Assembly: GCF_900155425.1 (NCBI RefSeq)
Contig: NZ_LT700191.1
Span: 1,511,198-1,575,197 of the forward strand
Source of the DNA: Parabacteroides massiliensis
GTDB taxonomy: Bacteria; Bacteroidota; Bacteroidia; Bacteroidales; Tannerellaceae
Reading direction: 5' to 3'
DNA: 64,000 nucleotides
In this document: positions 51,780 through 59,543 of the stretch, piece after piece
How the letters are laid out: the number at the start of each line of letters is the position of its first letter
Numbering within the stretch: position 1 is the first letter of the stretch
The notes under the pieces: model-generated
The model's database searches: none
What the model saw: only the letters and a program-made list of their open reading frames with translations
Told to the model about the DNA's origin: nothing
Translations under genes and position numbers: made by a program

Positions 51780-53723
51780 TTACCATGTCTTCCTGTTCAA
51801 TATGCGGACAGAGTTGAAGACCGCCAGCAGCGCGACACCGACATCTGCGAAGACCGCTCCCCACAACGTGACATATCCCAATGCGCCTGCCAGCAACACG
51901 ATCCCTTTTACTCCGAGTGCCCCTATGATGTTCTGGTGGACAATCGTGCGTGTCTTGCGGCCGATCATGATCGCGGTCGCCACTTTGGACGGCTGGTCGT
52001 TCTGGATGACGACGTCGGCACTTTCGATCGCCGCGTCCGAACCGAGTCCGCCCATCGCGATCCCCACATGGCTTAGTGCCAATACCGGCGCATCATTCAT
52101 GCCGTCTCCGACAAAAGCCACGGATTTGCCCGGCTCTTCGATCATTTCCCGGATATGAGCCGCCTTATCCTCCGGCAACAGGTTCCCGTATGCCCGGTCG
52201 ATGCCTAAACGTTTGGCAAAAGACTCGACAATCTCCTTTTTGTCGCCCGAGAGCAAACAGATATCCGTCACCCCCAACTTCTTCAGTTTGGCGATTGCCT
52301 CCACGGCATCGTCTTTCAACGTGTCGGACAGTAGCAGATGGCCGGCATATTTCTTATCTATGGCACAGATGACCACGGTCGCCACCTTGTCGGACAACTC
52401 TTCGGGGATGGAAATCCCGCGTTCCGTCATCAGACGGATATTCCCGACAAGCACTTCTCGTCCGCCGATGGCAGCCTCTACGCCGTGTCCGGCCAGTTCG
52501 TGCATCTCCGAGATGTTTGCCGCAGAAATGTTCTGTTTCTTCGCGTACCGGACGATCGCCTGGGCGATCGGATGCGTGCTTTTCTGTTCGACGGACAAGA
52601 GCAAGGCCAATAGCTCCGGAGCGGCAATCCCCTGTGCCTTGACGTCCGTCACGTCGAAACGTCCGGTCGTCAAAGTTCCTGTCTTGTCGAATGCAACGGT
52701 GTTTATCCGGGTGATAGCATCCAGATAATTGCCGCCCTTGAACAAGATGCCGGCACGTGACGCAGCCCCGATGCCGCCGAAATATCCCAACGGCACACTG
52801 ATTACCAAGGCACACGGGCAGGAGATAACCAAAAAGACCAATCCCCTGTAGAGCCAGTCGTGAAAGACATATTGAAAAGACGGCATCGACAGCCCGACAA
52901 GCGCCGGAACCCCTACGATCAGCACTGCCAACGCGATCACGGCAGGCGTGTAGATCCGTGCGAACCGGCGGATAAACAATTCGGTGGGAGCTTTACGTTC
53001 GGCCGCATCTTTCACCAACGCTAAAATACGGGCTAATGCGCTCTGCTCATACGGACGGTTCACTTCTATGCGGACCGCCTGCCCCTGTACGATCATTCCC
53101 GCCAGTACTTCATCTCCTTGCCGGAGTGTGCGGGGCATGCTTTCGCCTGTCAGGGCGGAAGTGTCGAACGAGGCCTCGGTCTCCTGCAAAATCCCGTCGA
53201 GCGGTATGCGGCCGCCCGGTTTTACCTCGATCCGTTCGCCTGTCTGCACCTCTTTCGGGGAGACATTGGTGTATTTGCCCTCACGAAACACATCCGTACG
53301 TTCGGGACGGACATCGAGCAGGCGGCTGATATTTTGTGAGGCACGCTCGACAGCCCTGTCTTGCAGCATTTCCCCCACCGTATAGAAAAGCATGACAGCC
53401 ACGGCCTCCGGATATTCGCCGATGCTGAAAGCCCCGATCGAAGCGATCGACATCAATGAGAACTCGGTGAAGAAGTCTTTCTGCAGGGTCTTGTGCAAAG
53501 CCTCCCGCATGACTGGCAGTCCGACCGGAAGGAAAGCCGCCAGATACCAGACGAGTTTTACTGCCGGCGAGAACCAGCTCTGCCCCGTATGGCCTGAGAT
53601 AAGTCCTGCAACCAGCAGGATGAAAGACAGGATCGGCAATGCCACGTTCGGACGTTCTTCAGCATCCTTATTGTGTCCGCAGCTGCATCCGCCTTCGGAG
53701 TGGCAAGTAGTTTTTGCATCCAT
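51780..53723 (-). CDS. Heavy-metal P1B-type ATPase, Zn/Cd/Pb exporter type
   Basis: A 647-residue metal-exporting P-type ATPase. It has no N-terminal HMA domain, only a short Cys/His-rich tail (CHSEGGCSCGH). Core elements are complete: actuator motif TGES (192-195), the membrane metal site SCPCAL (CPC 302-304), phosphorylation site DKTGT (346-350), the STHPIAQAIV HP motif, and GDGMNDAPVLA. The last membrane segment contains FADVGVALLAVFNSVRIL with the Asp typical of the Zn/Cd/Pb (P1B-2) group, so zinc or cadmium efflux is the best guess. It lies 81 bp downstream of a Fur-family regulator on the same strand and has a TGCAA-N5-TTGCA palindrome in front of its start. Confidence 0.93.
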   Translation of the reverse strand: MDAKTTCHSEGGCSCGHNKDAEERPNVALPILSFILLVAGLISGHTGQSWFSPAVKLVWYLAAFLPVGLPVMREALHKTLQKDFFTEFSLMSIASIGAFSIGEYPEAVAVMLFYTVGEMLQDRAVERASQNISRLLDVRPERTDVFREGKYTNVSPKEVQTGERIEVKPGGRIPLDGILQETEASFDTSALTGESMPRTLRQGDEVLAGMIVQGQAVRIEVNRPYEQSALARILALVKDAAERKAPTELFIRRFARIYTPAVIALAVLIVGVPALVGLSMPSFQYVFHDWLYRGLVFLVISCPCALVISVPLGYFGGIGAASRAGILFKGGNYLDAITRINTVAFDKTGTLTTGRFDVTDVKAQGIAAPELLALLLSVEQKSTHPIAQAIVRYAKKQNISAANISEMHELAGHGVEAAIGGREVLVGNIRLMTERGISIPEELSDKVATVVICAIDKKYAGHLLLSDTLKDDAVEAIAKLKKLGVTDICLLSGDKKEIVESFAKRLGIDRAYGNLLPEDKAAHIREMIEEPGKSVAFVGDGMNDAPVLALSHVGIAMGGLGSDAAIESADVVIQNDQPSKVATAIMIGRKTRTIVHQNIIGALGVKGIVLLAGALGYVTLWGAVFADVGVALLAVFNSVRILNRKTW

Positions 53724-53772
53724 AAAATCAATCTGTTTTTATTATTTTGATGCAAAGATCCGAAGAAGCTTT

Positions 53773-53787
53773 TGCAACTCGATTGCA
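53773..53787. promoter_or_regulatory. Candidate Fur-family operator in front of the metal ATPase
   Basis: TGCAACTCGATTGCA, a perfect TGCAA-N5-TTGCA palindrome, 50 bp before the ATPase ATG. The same palindrome with a different centre lies before the Fur-family gene (54280-54294). Confidence 0.6.
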
Positions 53788-53804
53788 TTTTTACGGTTCC
53801 GCGT

Positions 53805-54233
53805 TTACAGCTCCGGAGACTTGCAGGCCGGACAAATCCCTTTGACCGTATAGTTGATCGTATCCATGATAAAACCTTCGGGCAACTGTACGACCGGGAT
53901 TTTTATATGATCCATGCAATAGGTCTGATGACAAACTTCGCAATAAAAATGAATGTGTCTGTTCCCGATAAAGCAGGTCTCCGTGTCGCTTCGGCAGATT
54001 TCATATTTCATCGATCCGCTTCCGTCCTCGAATGCGTGGACGGCGTGATGCTCCAGGAGGATTGCCAGAGAACGCGAGATGGTCGATTTGTCCAAAGTCT
54101 CTAATTGTGCCTCCAGTTCGAGCAGGGAAATAGGATGCGTCTGTTCCGACAATTTCTGTAAGATAAGAATCCGGGCGGCTGTCGGGCGTACACCTTTATC
54201 TTTGAGCTTCTCTTCGCATTGTTTTGTTGACAT
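53805..54233 (-). CDS. Fur family metal-responsive transcriptional regulator
   Basis: A 142-residue repressor of the Fur/Zur/PerR family. The winged helix spans about 1-80 (GVRPTAARILILQKLSEQ, then LDKSTISRSLAILLEHHAVH as the recognition region), and the dimerisation/metal domain follows with RHIHFYCEVCHQTYC and a C-terminal ICPACK, giving two CxxC pairs for structural zinc and His ligands for the sensing site. The ATG at 54233 gives the usual N-terminus; a longer frame to 54257 is possible. With a Zn/Cd exporter directly downstream, zinc sensing is likely. It is divergent from the ECF sigma gene of PUL D, and a TGCAA-N5-TTGCA palindrome overlaps the shared region. Confidence 0.93.
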   Translation of the reverse strand: MSTKQCEEKLKDKGVRPTAARILILQKLSEQTHPISLLELEAQLETLDKSTISRSLAILLEHHAVHAFEDGSGSMKYEICRSDTETCFIGNRHIHFYCEVCHQTYCMDHIKIPVVQLPEGFIMDTINYTVKGICPACKSPEL

Positions 54234-54279
54234 GATTTTACTCTTTTTTCTCGACACGGTAAAAGTACAACAAAATTAC

Positions 54280-54294
54280 TGCAACTGTGTTGCA
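54280..54294. promoter_or_regulatory. Candidate Fur-family operator, autoregulatory
   Basis: TGCAACTGTGTTGCA, the same TGCAA-N5-TTGCA palindrome as at 53773-53787. On the minus strand TAATTTTG, a -7 match, lies immediately downstream (54276-54269), so a bound repressor would block the regulator's own promoter. It also lies 49 bp before the sigma gene on the plus strand. Confidence 0.6.
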
Positions 54295-54342
54295 AACTTT
54301 TATTTTGATAATTCTGATATTTTTTGCTACTTCGCGTTCGTT

Positions 54343-54897
54343 ATGAAATTACCAGAGGAACAAAATATCTTAAAAGAAATTGCCACCGGAAACGTGGAAG
54401 CTTTCGAGCATCTGTTTTTCCAGTATCAACCCCGGTTGGTCAATTTCCTTATCGGCCTGACGCACGATAAGGAAGTCAGCCGTGATATGGCCCAGGATTT
54501 GTTTCTCTCGTTGTGGAAAGACCGTGAAAAACTGCAGACTGTCCGTTCTTTCTCCTCCTACCTTTTCCAGATGGCCCGTTTTACCGTGTACGACTACTTC
54601 GACCGTCTCATCGTTTCGGAAAAATATACGAACGAATACCTGCAGGAAGCCTCCCCCGCCGAGTCGGAAGAAGAAGCCCTTTTTGTCCGCGAACTGCAAT
54701 CGATCATCAACCGTACGGTCGATCGGATGTCTCCCCAGCGAAGCAAAATCTACCGGATGAGCCGCGAGGAAGGCCTGTCTAACGATGAAATCGCGACACG
54801 TCTCGATATCAGTAAACGGACGGTGGAAAACCATCTGACCGCCGCCCTTGCCATCCTTCGCAAAGTCCTTTATCTGTTTTTTGTCATGCACGCTTGA
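54343..54897 (+). CDS. ECF RNA polymerase sigma-70 factor (PUL D)
   Basis: A 184-residue ECF sigma factor. Region 2 lies about 20-90 (HLFFQYQPRLVNFLIGLTHD, then VSRDMAQDLFLSLWKDREK), region 4 about 125-178 (RMSPQRSKIYRMSREEGLS, then NDEIATRLDISKRTVENHLT). The ATG at 54343 is used; the open frame extends upstream to 54079 only because it runs through the Fur gene on the other strand. Its partner should be the FecR protein at 55146. It is divergent from the Fur-family gene and the two share 109 bp of regulatory DNA. Confidence 0.93.
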   Translation: MKLPEEQNILKEIATGNVEAFEHLFFQYQPRLVNFLIGLTHDKEVSRDMAQDLFLSLWKDREKLQTVRSFSSYLFQMARFTVYDYFDRLIVSEKYTNEYLQEASPAESEEEALFVRELQSIINRTVDRMSPQRSKIYRMSREEGLSNDEIATRLDISKRTVENHLTAALAILRKVLYLFFVMHA

Positions 54898-54930
54898 ACT
54901 GCCGTCCGCATGCTTGTCTTTTGATGGCCG

Positions 54931-55046
54931 GATGCAAGTGTAATCTGTTTTTCCCGTTGTCGTGTATATATTCGGCGTTGTCGAGAATATGTACGGCCTT
55001 GTCGAATATGATCTCGACATTGCCAAAAACAAATTACACTTACATC
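54931..55046. repeat. Imperfect inverted repeat with internal repeats between sigma and fecR (PUL D)
   Basis: The arms at 54931-54952 and 55025-55046 are inverted copies with 20 of 22 matches (core AAGTGTAAT and its complement). The 72 bp between them contain repeats of a CGTTGTCG/CCTTGTCG-type unit and a perfect GTCGAGA/TCTCGAC stem. TGTATATATTCGG (54963-54975) recurs as TGTATATATCCGG at 55083-55095. It could form a long leader hairpin or be a relic of an invertible site. Confidence 0.5.
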
Positions 55047-55145
55047 TGATCGGCAATATATAAAGAAGAAAAGTTGAAAAAATGTATATATCCGGTTGTG
55101 TGTATTCCCATCGTAAGCCGACTCTATTATAAAGCACGGGATTTT

Positions 55146-56141
55146 ATGGAAAACGACAACAATATAAAACGGATCATACAACTTTATTTCGGGAAGCATT
55201 TCTCCCGTTCGGGACGTGTCCTTTTCGGACGTTGGCTGCGAGCGGAAGATGGGATTTCCGAAAAGGCTGATGTATTGCAAACCCTTTGGGAACATTCGCC
55301 GGCAGAAGTGACCGGCGAGACCCGTGAAGACTGGGACACCCTGAAAAGACATTTGCTGGGCGGACCGGTCCGTCGGAATACCGTCTCGCTGTATCGCGGA
55401 TGGATCAAATATGCGGCGGTAATAGCCTTGATGCTATTGACGGGAGCGGCGACCTTTTTCGTTACGGACCGCCTGAAACCCACCCGGCATGTAGAGATGG
55501 CGGAATTGTTCGTCCCTTATGGCGAGAGCCGGCAGGTCCTCTTGCCGGACGGTTCGCAGGTATGGGTCGATGCCGGTTCGTTGCTCGTTTACCCGAAAGA
55601 TTTTACGGATACGGAAACCCGTACGGTCTACCTGACAGGCGAAGCATCGTTCACGGTGCAGAAAAACGCGGAAAAGCCTTTTATCGTGAAGACGACCTAT
55701 CTGGATGTCCAGGCTTTGGGTACGGTATTTACGGTTGCATCCTATCCGGCCGATTCCTGCACGAGCACGATCCTGGAAGAAGGGAGCGTCAAGGTGGATG
55801 TAAAGACGGGCGAACACCAGTCAGCTATCCTGAAGCCGAACGAACGTCTGGTTTATTCGCATGCGGCGCATACGGTGGCGATCCAACCGGTCGATGCCTT
55901 GCTTTATAAGATGGAGCGTAGCGGCTACCAGATATACGAGGATGTCTCTTTCAGCCACCTGATGGCTTCATTGGAACGGAAGTTTAACGTGACGATCCAT
56001 TATAATTCCCAGAAATATGCCGGCGAATATTACAATGTCAAGTTTGCCCCGCATGAAACCCTGGAGGATGTGTTGGCTGTTTTGCAGCAGTTGATCGGCA
56101 TTCGTTTCAAGATAAAGGAAAATGTTGTATTTATAAATTAA
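55146..56141 (+). CDS. FecR family anti-sigma factor (PUL D)
   Basis: A 331-residue inner-membrane anti-sigma factor: cytoplasmic N-terminus (1-87), membrane segment about 88-106 (KYAAVIALMLLTGAATFFV), FecR domain about 115-215 (VLLPDGSQVWVDAGSLLVYP, TVYLTGEASFTVQKNAEKPF, ALGTVFTVASYP) and a C-terminal STN-like/DUF4974 domain about 245-331. It should hold the ECF sigma factor encoded upstream and respond to the STN domain of the SusC downstream. The ATG at 55146 is preferred to the frame start at 55074, which lies in the repeat-rich leader. Confidence 0.93.
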   Translation: MENDNNIKRIIQLYFGKHFSRSGRVLFGRWLRAEDGISEKADVLQTLWEHSPAEVTGETREDWDTLKRHLLGGPVRRNTVSLYRGWIKYAAVIALMLLTGAATFFVTDRLKPTRHVEMAELFVPYGESRQVLLPDGSQVWVDAGSLLVYPKDFTDTETRTVYLTGEASFTVQKNAEKPFIVKTTYLDVQALGTVFTVASYPADSCTSTILEEGSVKVDVKTGEHQSAILKPNERLVYSHAAHTVAIQPVDALLYKMERSGYQIYEDVSFSHLMASLERKFNVTIHYNSQKYAGEYYNVKFAPHETLEDVLAVLQQLIGIRFKIKENVVFIN

Positions 56142-56175
56142 AATAGAGGAGAGGAACAAGATGAACAAAAGAAAA

Positions 56176-56259
56176 CCGGAAAGAACGAAAGTGCGAAAAT
56201 CCCTCTTTCCGGCATTTGAAACCGAATTATAACTTTTTTGGACTCAACGTAAAACGTTG
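56176..56259 (+). promoter_or_regulatory. Two-hairpin leader between fecR and susC (PUL D)
   Basis: Hairpin 1: CCGGAAAGA (56176-56184) pairs perfectly with TCTTTCCGG (56204-56212); its loop contains GAAAGTGCGAA, resembling motifs in the PUL B and PUL C leaders. Hairpin 2: CAACGT-AAA-ACGTTG (56245-56259). Both precede the susC ATG at 56297. Confidence 0.5.
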
Positions 56260-56296
56260 GAAATAATTAATATTCAATTTTCAAACATACAAATAT

Positions 56297-59200
56297 ATGA
56301 AATTAACTAATCTAATACCTATAAAAGCGGGAAAAACGCTTTCCCGTCTATGTATAATTGGAGCTCTATCTCTTGGAAGTTCGTTCGTATTTGCTCAAAA
56401 TCAACAGGTCCGCTTGTCCGGAAATAATTTGACCTTAAAGTCGGCTTTCAAGCAAATCGAACAACAAACAAAACTCTTCGTAGATTACAACACCCAAGAT
56501 GTCAACGATTCACGCGTAATCAAAAAAATACCGGCCGGCAACAACGTCAAAGACATCCTGGAACAATTATTGGAAGGCACCAACTGCTCCGTCACATTCA
56601 GCAACGGCCATATTATCATTTCCAAGAAAGCCCCAGCATCTTCCAAAACAAAAAAAGTCACCGGCGTAGTCAAAGATGAAAAAGGCGAACCGGTCATCGG
56701 CGCAAATGTTGTGGAAAAGGGGACGACGAATGGTATCATTACTGATATTGATGGGAATTTCGAATTGAATGTCGTATCTTCTTCTGTATTGGAGATTTCT
56801 TATATTGGATATATTTCCCAAGAAATAAAAGTAGGCAATGATGATCAATTCAGAATTAGACTGGTAGAAGATACACAAAACCTAGACGAGGTGGTAGTGG
56901 TTGGATATGGTATGTCCCGCAAAAGAGATATAGTTAGTGCAATGGCTAATGTTAAAGGAAAAACTTTTAGTAGTGCATCCACCAGTAATGTTCAAGATAT
57001 TCTTCAAGGCAAGGTTGCAGGTTTGGATATACGGACTTCACGTTTCCCGGGTGATAATCAGTCAATAAACATTCGAGGAGCCAGATCTCTGAATGCAGGT
57101 AATAGCCCTTTGGTAATTGTCGATGGCGTTCCTGGGAGTCTCAGCGATTTGAACTCTTATGATATCGAATCGTTAGAAGTTTTAAAAGATGCTGCCAGTT
57201 CTGCAATTTATGGATCTATGGGAGCTAATGGCGTGATATTAGTTACAACCAAGCGAGGACGGAAAGGGGTTAAACGAGAAGTTAATTTCAATTCGTATGT
57301 CGGAGTAAATGTTCCGCATATGATTAAAATGCAATCCGGTGGACAATATGCTCAATTCCGTCGTGATGGCTATCGTTTTGCACATGGTTGGGATAACTCT
57401 TTTACGGATGAAGACGTGTTCTCTGCATCAGAACTGGATGTCATAAAGAGTGAAGATTATACGGATTGGCAGGATCTTATGTATCGGAATGGATTTATAC
57501 AGAGTTATCATTTGGGGATCAGTAACAGTGGAGAGAAAACACAGTTGTATCTGTCGTTCAAATATGATGATGAGCAAGGTTATTATCGGACACATGATGT
57601 TAAAAATTTGAATTTAACTCTTACTGCAGATCATGAGTTGGCAAGTTTTTGGAAAATTGGTTCTTCAATTCGTTTACGTCGTAATGACAATTCTGGATAT
57701 AAAACTATCGGAAACGATATTTTGTATATGACTCCACTTGCTAAGCCATATAAAGAGAATGGAGAGATGGACTTTTTTCCTAATCCTATAAATACATCCG
57801 GATATAACCCTCTTGCAAACTACCTTCCAGGACAATTTATAGATGATACCCAAAAAAATATCATTAATTTGAATTTGACATCTGATATCAAAATAACCAA
57901 TTGGCTCAGTATGCATACTAACTTTGGGTTCATATACAATAATTATGAAAAAGGTTATTTCTATGGTAAGGATTCTCATAATAATAAAGGAGTTAAAAAT
58001 TCTTCTGGTAAAAACTATAACAAGTATGATCAGTATACATTGAACCATATTATTTCATACGATAAGAGTTTTGGCGATCATCATCTCACTGCTGATCTGG
58101 TAGGTGAAATACAAAGTTATCGTTATGAAGAGTCGGCTCTTTCAGGAGAAAACCAACCAGTAGAATATACAACCTATCATAATTTGGGAACAAATAGTGA
58201 TAATATAAAAATCAGTAGTGGTTATAAAGAATGGTCTTTGGCTTCCGGATTAGTTCGCGTACGGTATAATTATAAAAATAAATATTTCTTGAATGGAGCG
58301 ATCCGTGCGGACGGTTCTTCCCGATTGGCAAAAGGAAAACAGTGGGCATTTTTTCCATCAGGAGGTATTGGATGGAGTTTGAAAGATGAAGATTTTTTAT
58401 CAGGTACAGAATGGATTAGTGCACTTAAAGTAAGGTTTTCTTATGGTACTGTCGGCAATACAGCTATCAGCCCATATCAGACCTTATCTTCTCTTACACA
58501 GGACAAATATCTTTGGGGTGAAGGTGACAGTGATAAATTCTATGTATATTATCCGGGATCCATTATTAATCTTGATTTGGGTTGGGAAATATCGAGAACA
58601 ATTAATGCAGGATGGGACTTTGGTTTTTTTAATAATAAGCTTAATGGCTATATTGAGTTCTATAATACAAAAACAAGCGATCTTCTGATGAAAAGGGCTA
58701 TTCCTACATTTACAGGCTTTAATGAAATCTGGCAAAATATAGGTAAAACTCAAAATAAAGGTTTTGAATTCAATTTAAATTATGCACCTGTGAGGACAAA
58801 AGATCTGAATATAGACTTTACTTTCAATGCTTCTCGTAACTGGGAAAAGATTCTGGAATTGATCAGTGGAGAAGACTTGCCTAATAATAAATGGTTTATA
58901 GGAGAGCCTTTGTCTGTCTTGTATAATTATGAGAAATTGGGTGTTTGGCAATATGGTGAAGAAGAAGAGGCTGCTAAATATAATGCATCTGTTGGAGATC
59001 TGAAGATTAAAGATCAAGATGGAGACGGGACCATCAGTGCTGCAAAAGATAGAGTTATTTTAGGACAAGAACGTCCTAAATGGATCGCTTCTTTAGGAGC
59101 AAATATTCAATATAAGAATTTAGATTTTTCATTCAATATCAATTCGAGATGGGGATATTCTTTCAATCTGGCTCCATTCAATGACGTTGTTTTGGATGGA

Positions 59201-59530
59201 CAAAGATGGCTACCTGCTGTAGATTATTGGACTCCTGACAATCCGACGAATAATTATCCGAAAGCTGATCAATCAAACGGCTGGGATACCTATAGATCGG
59301 CAAACGGATATCAGAAGGGTGACCATATTAAACTACAAGATGTTACTGTAGGGTATAGTTTTGATAAATTATTATCTAAGACATTTATCAAAAAAGCCAG
59401 ATTTTATGTGCAATTGAGAAATGTAGCCTATTTGTATAAAGCAACTGATTTCGGTATCATGCCAGAAGCACCGGATATGAATTATACAATTCCGAGTAGT
59501 TATAATTTTGGAGTTAACGTAACATTTTAA
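56297..59530 (+). CDS. SusC/RagA TonB-dependent transporter with STN domain (PUL D)
   Basis: A 1077-residue SusC-like transporter: signal peptide (about 10-33, ending VFAQN), STN domain (about 36-110), carboxypeptidase-regulatory-like domain (about 119-192, with GANVVEKGTTNGIITDIDGN), TonB box DEVVVVGYG (197-205), plug (about 208-320, with VLKDAASSAIYGSMGANGVI) and barrel ending in Phe (GVNVTF). Codon use changes abruptly at about residue 138 (base 56710): before it C-ending codons dominate (AAC, GTC, ATC), after it T- and A-ending codons do, as in the next two genes. The break falls in the GANVVEKGTTNG stretch that is conserved among SusCs, suggesting that the N-terminal part was joined to a body of different origin. 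The frame is intact. Confidence 0.95.
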   Translation: MKLTNLIPIKAGKTLSRLCIIGALSLGSSFVFAQNQQVRLSGNNLTLKSAFKQIEQQTKLFVDYNTQDVNDSRVIKKIPAGNNVKDILEQLLEGTNCSVTFSNGHIIISKKAPASSKTKKVTGVVKDEKGEPVIGANVVEKGTTNGIITDIDGNFELNVVSSSVLEISYIGYISQEIKVGNDDQFRIRLVEDTQNLDEVVVVGYGMSRKRDIVSAMANVKGKTFSSASTSNVQDILQGKVAGLDIRTSRFPGDNQSINIRGARSLNAGNSPLVIVDGVPGSLSDLNSYDIESLEVLKDAASSAIYGSMGANGVILVTTKRGRKGVKREVNFNSYVGVNVPHMIKMQSGGQYAQFRRDGYRFAHGWDNSFTDEDVFSASELDVIKSEDYTDWQDLMYRNGFIQSYHLGISNSGEKTQLYLSFKYDDEQGYYRTHDVKNLNLTLTADHELASFWKIGSSIRLRRNDNSGYKTIGNDILYMTPLAKPYKENGEMDFFPNPINTSGYNPLANYLPGQFIDDTQKNIINLNLTSDIKITNWLSMHTNFGFIYNNYEKGYFYGKDSHNNKGVKNSSGKNYNKYDQYTLNHIISYDKSFGDHHLTADLVGEIQSYRYEESALSGENQPVEYTTYHNLGTNSDNIKISSGYKEWSLASGLVRVRYNYKNKYFLNGAIRADGSSRLAKGKQWAFFPSGGIGWSLKDEDFLSGTEWISALKVRFSYGTVGNTAISPYQTLSSLTQDKYLWGEGDSDKFYVYYPGSIINLDLGWEISRTINAGWDFGFFNNKLNGYIEFYNTKTSDLLMKRAIPTFTGFNEIWQNIGKTQNKGFEFNLNYAPVRTKDLNIDFTFNASRNWEKILELISGEDLPNNKWFIGEPLSVLYNYEKLGVWQYGEEEEAAKYNASVGDLKIKDQDGDGTISAAKDRVILGQERPKWIASLGANIQYKNLDFSFNINSRWGYSFNLAPFNDVVLDGQRWLPAVDYWTPDNPTNNYPKADQSNGWDTYRSANGYQKGDHIKLQDVTVGYSFDKLLSKTFIKKARFYVQLRNVAYLYKATDFGIMPEAPDMNYTIPSSYNFGVNVTF

Positions 59531-59543
59531 ATAATATCATATT

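Noticed and set aside
54079-54342. N-terminal extension of the PUL D sigma factor
   Set aside because: The frame is open upstream only because it crosses the Fur-family gene on the other strand; the ATG at 54343 gives a normal ECF sigma N-terminus.
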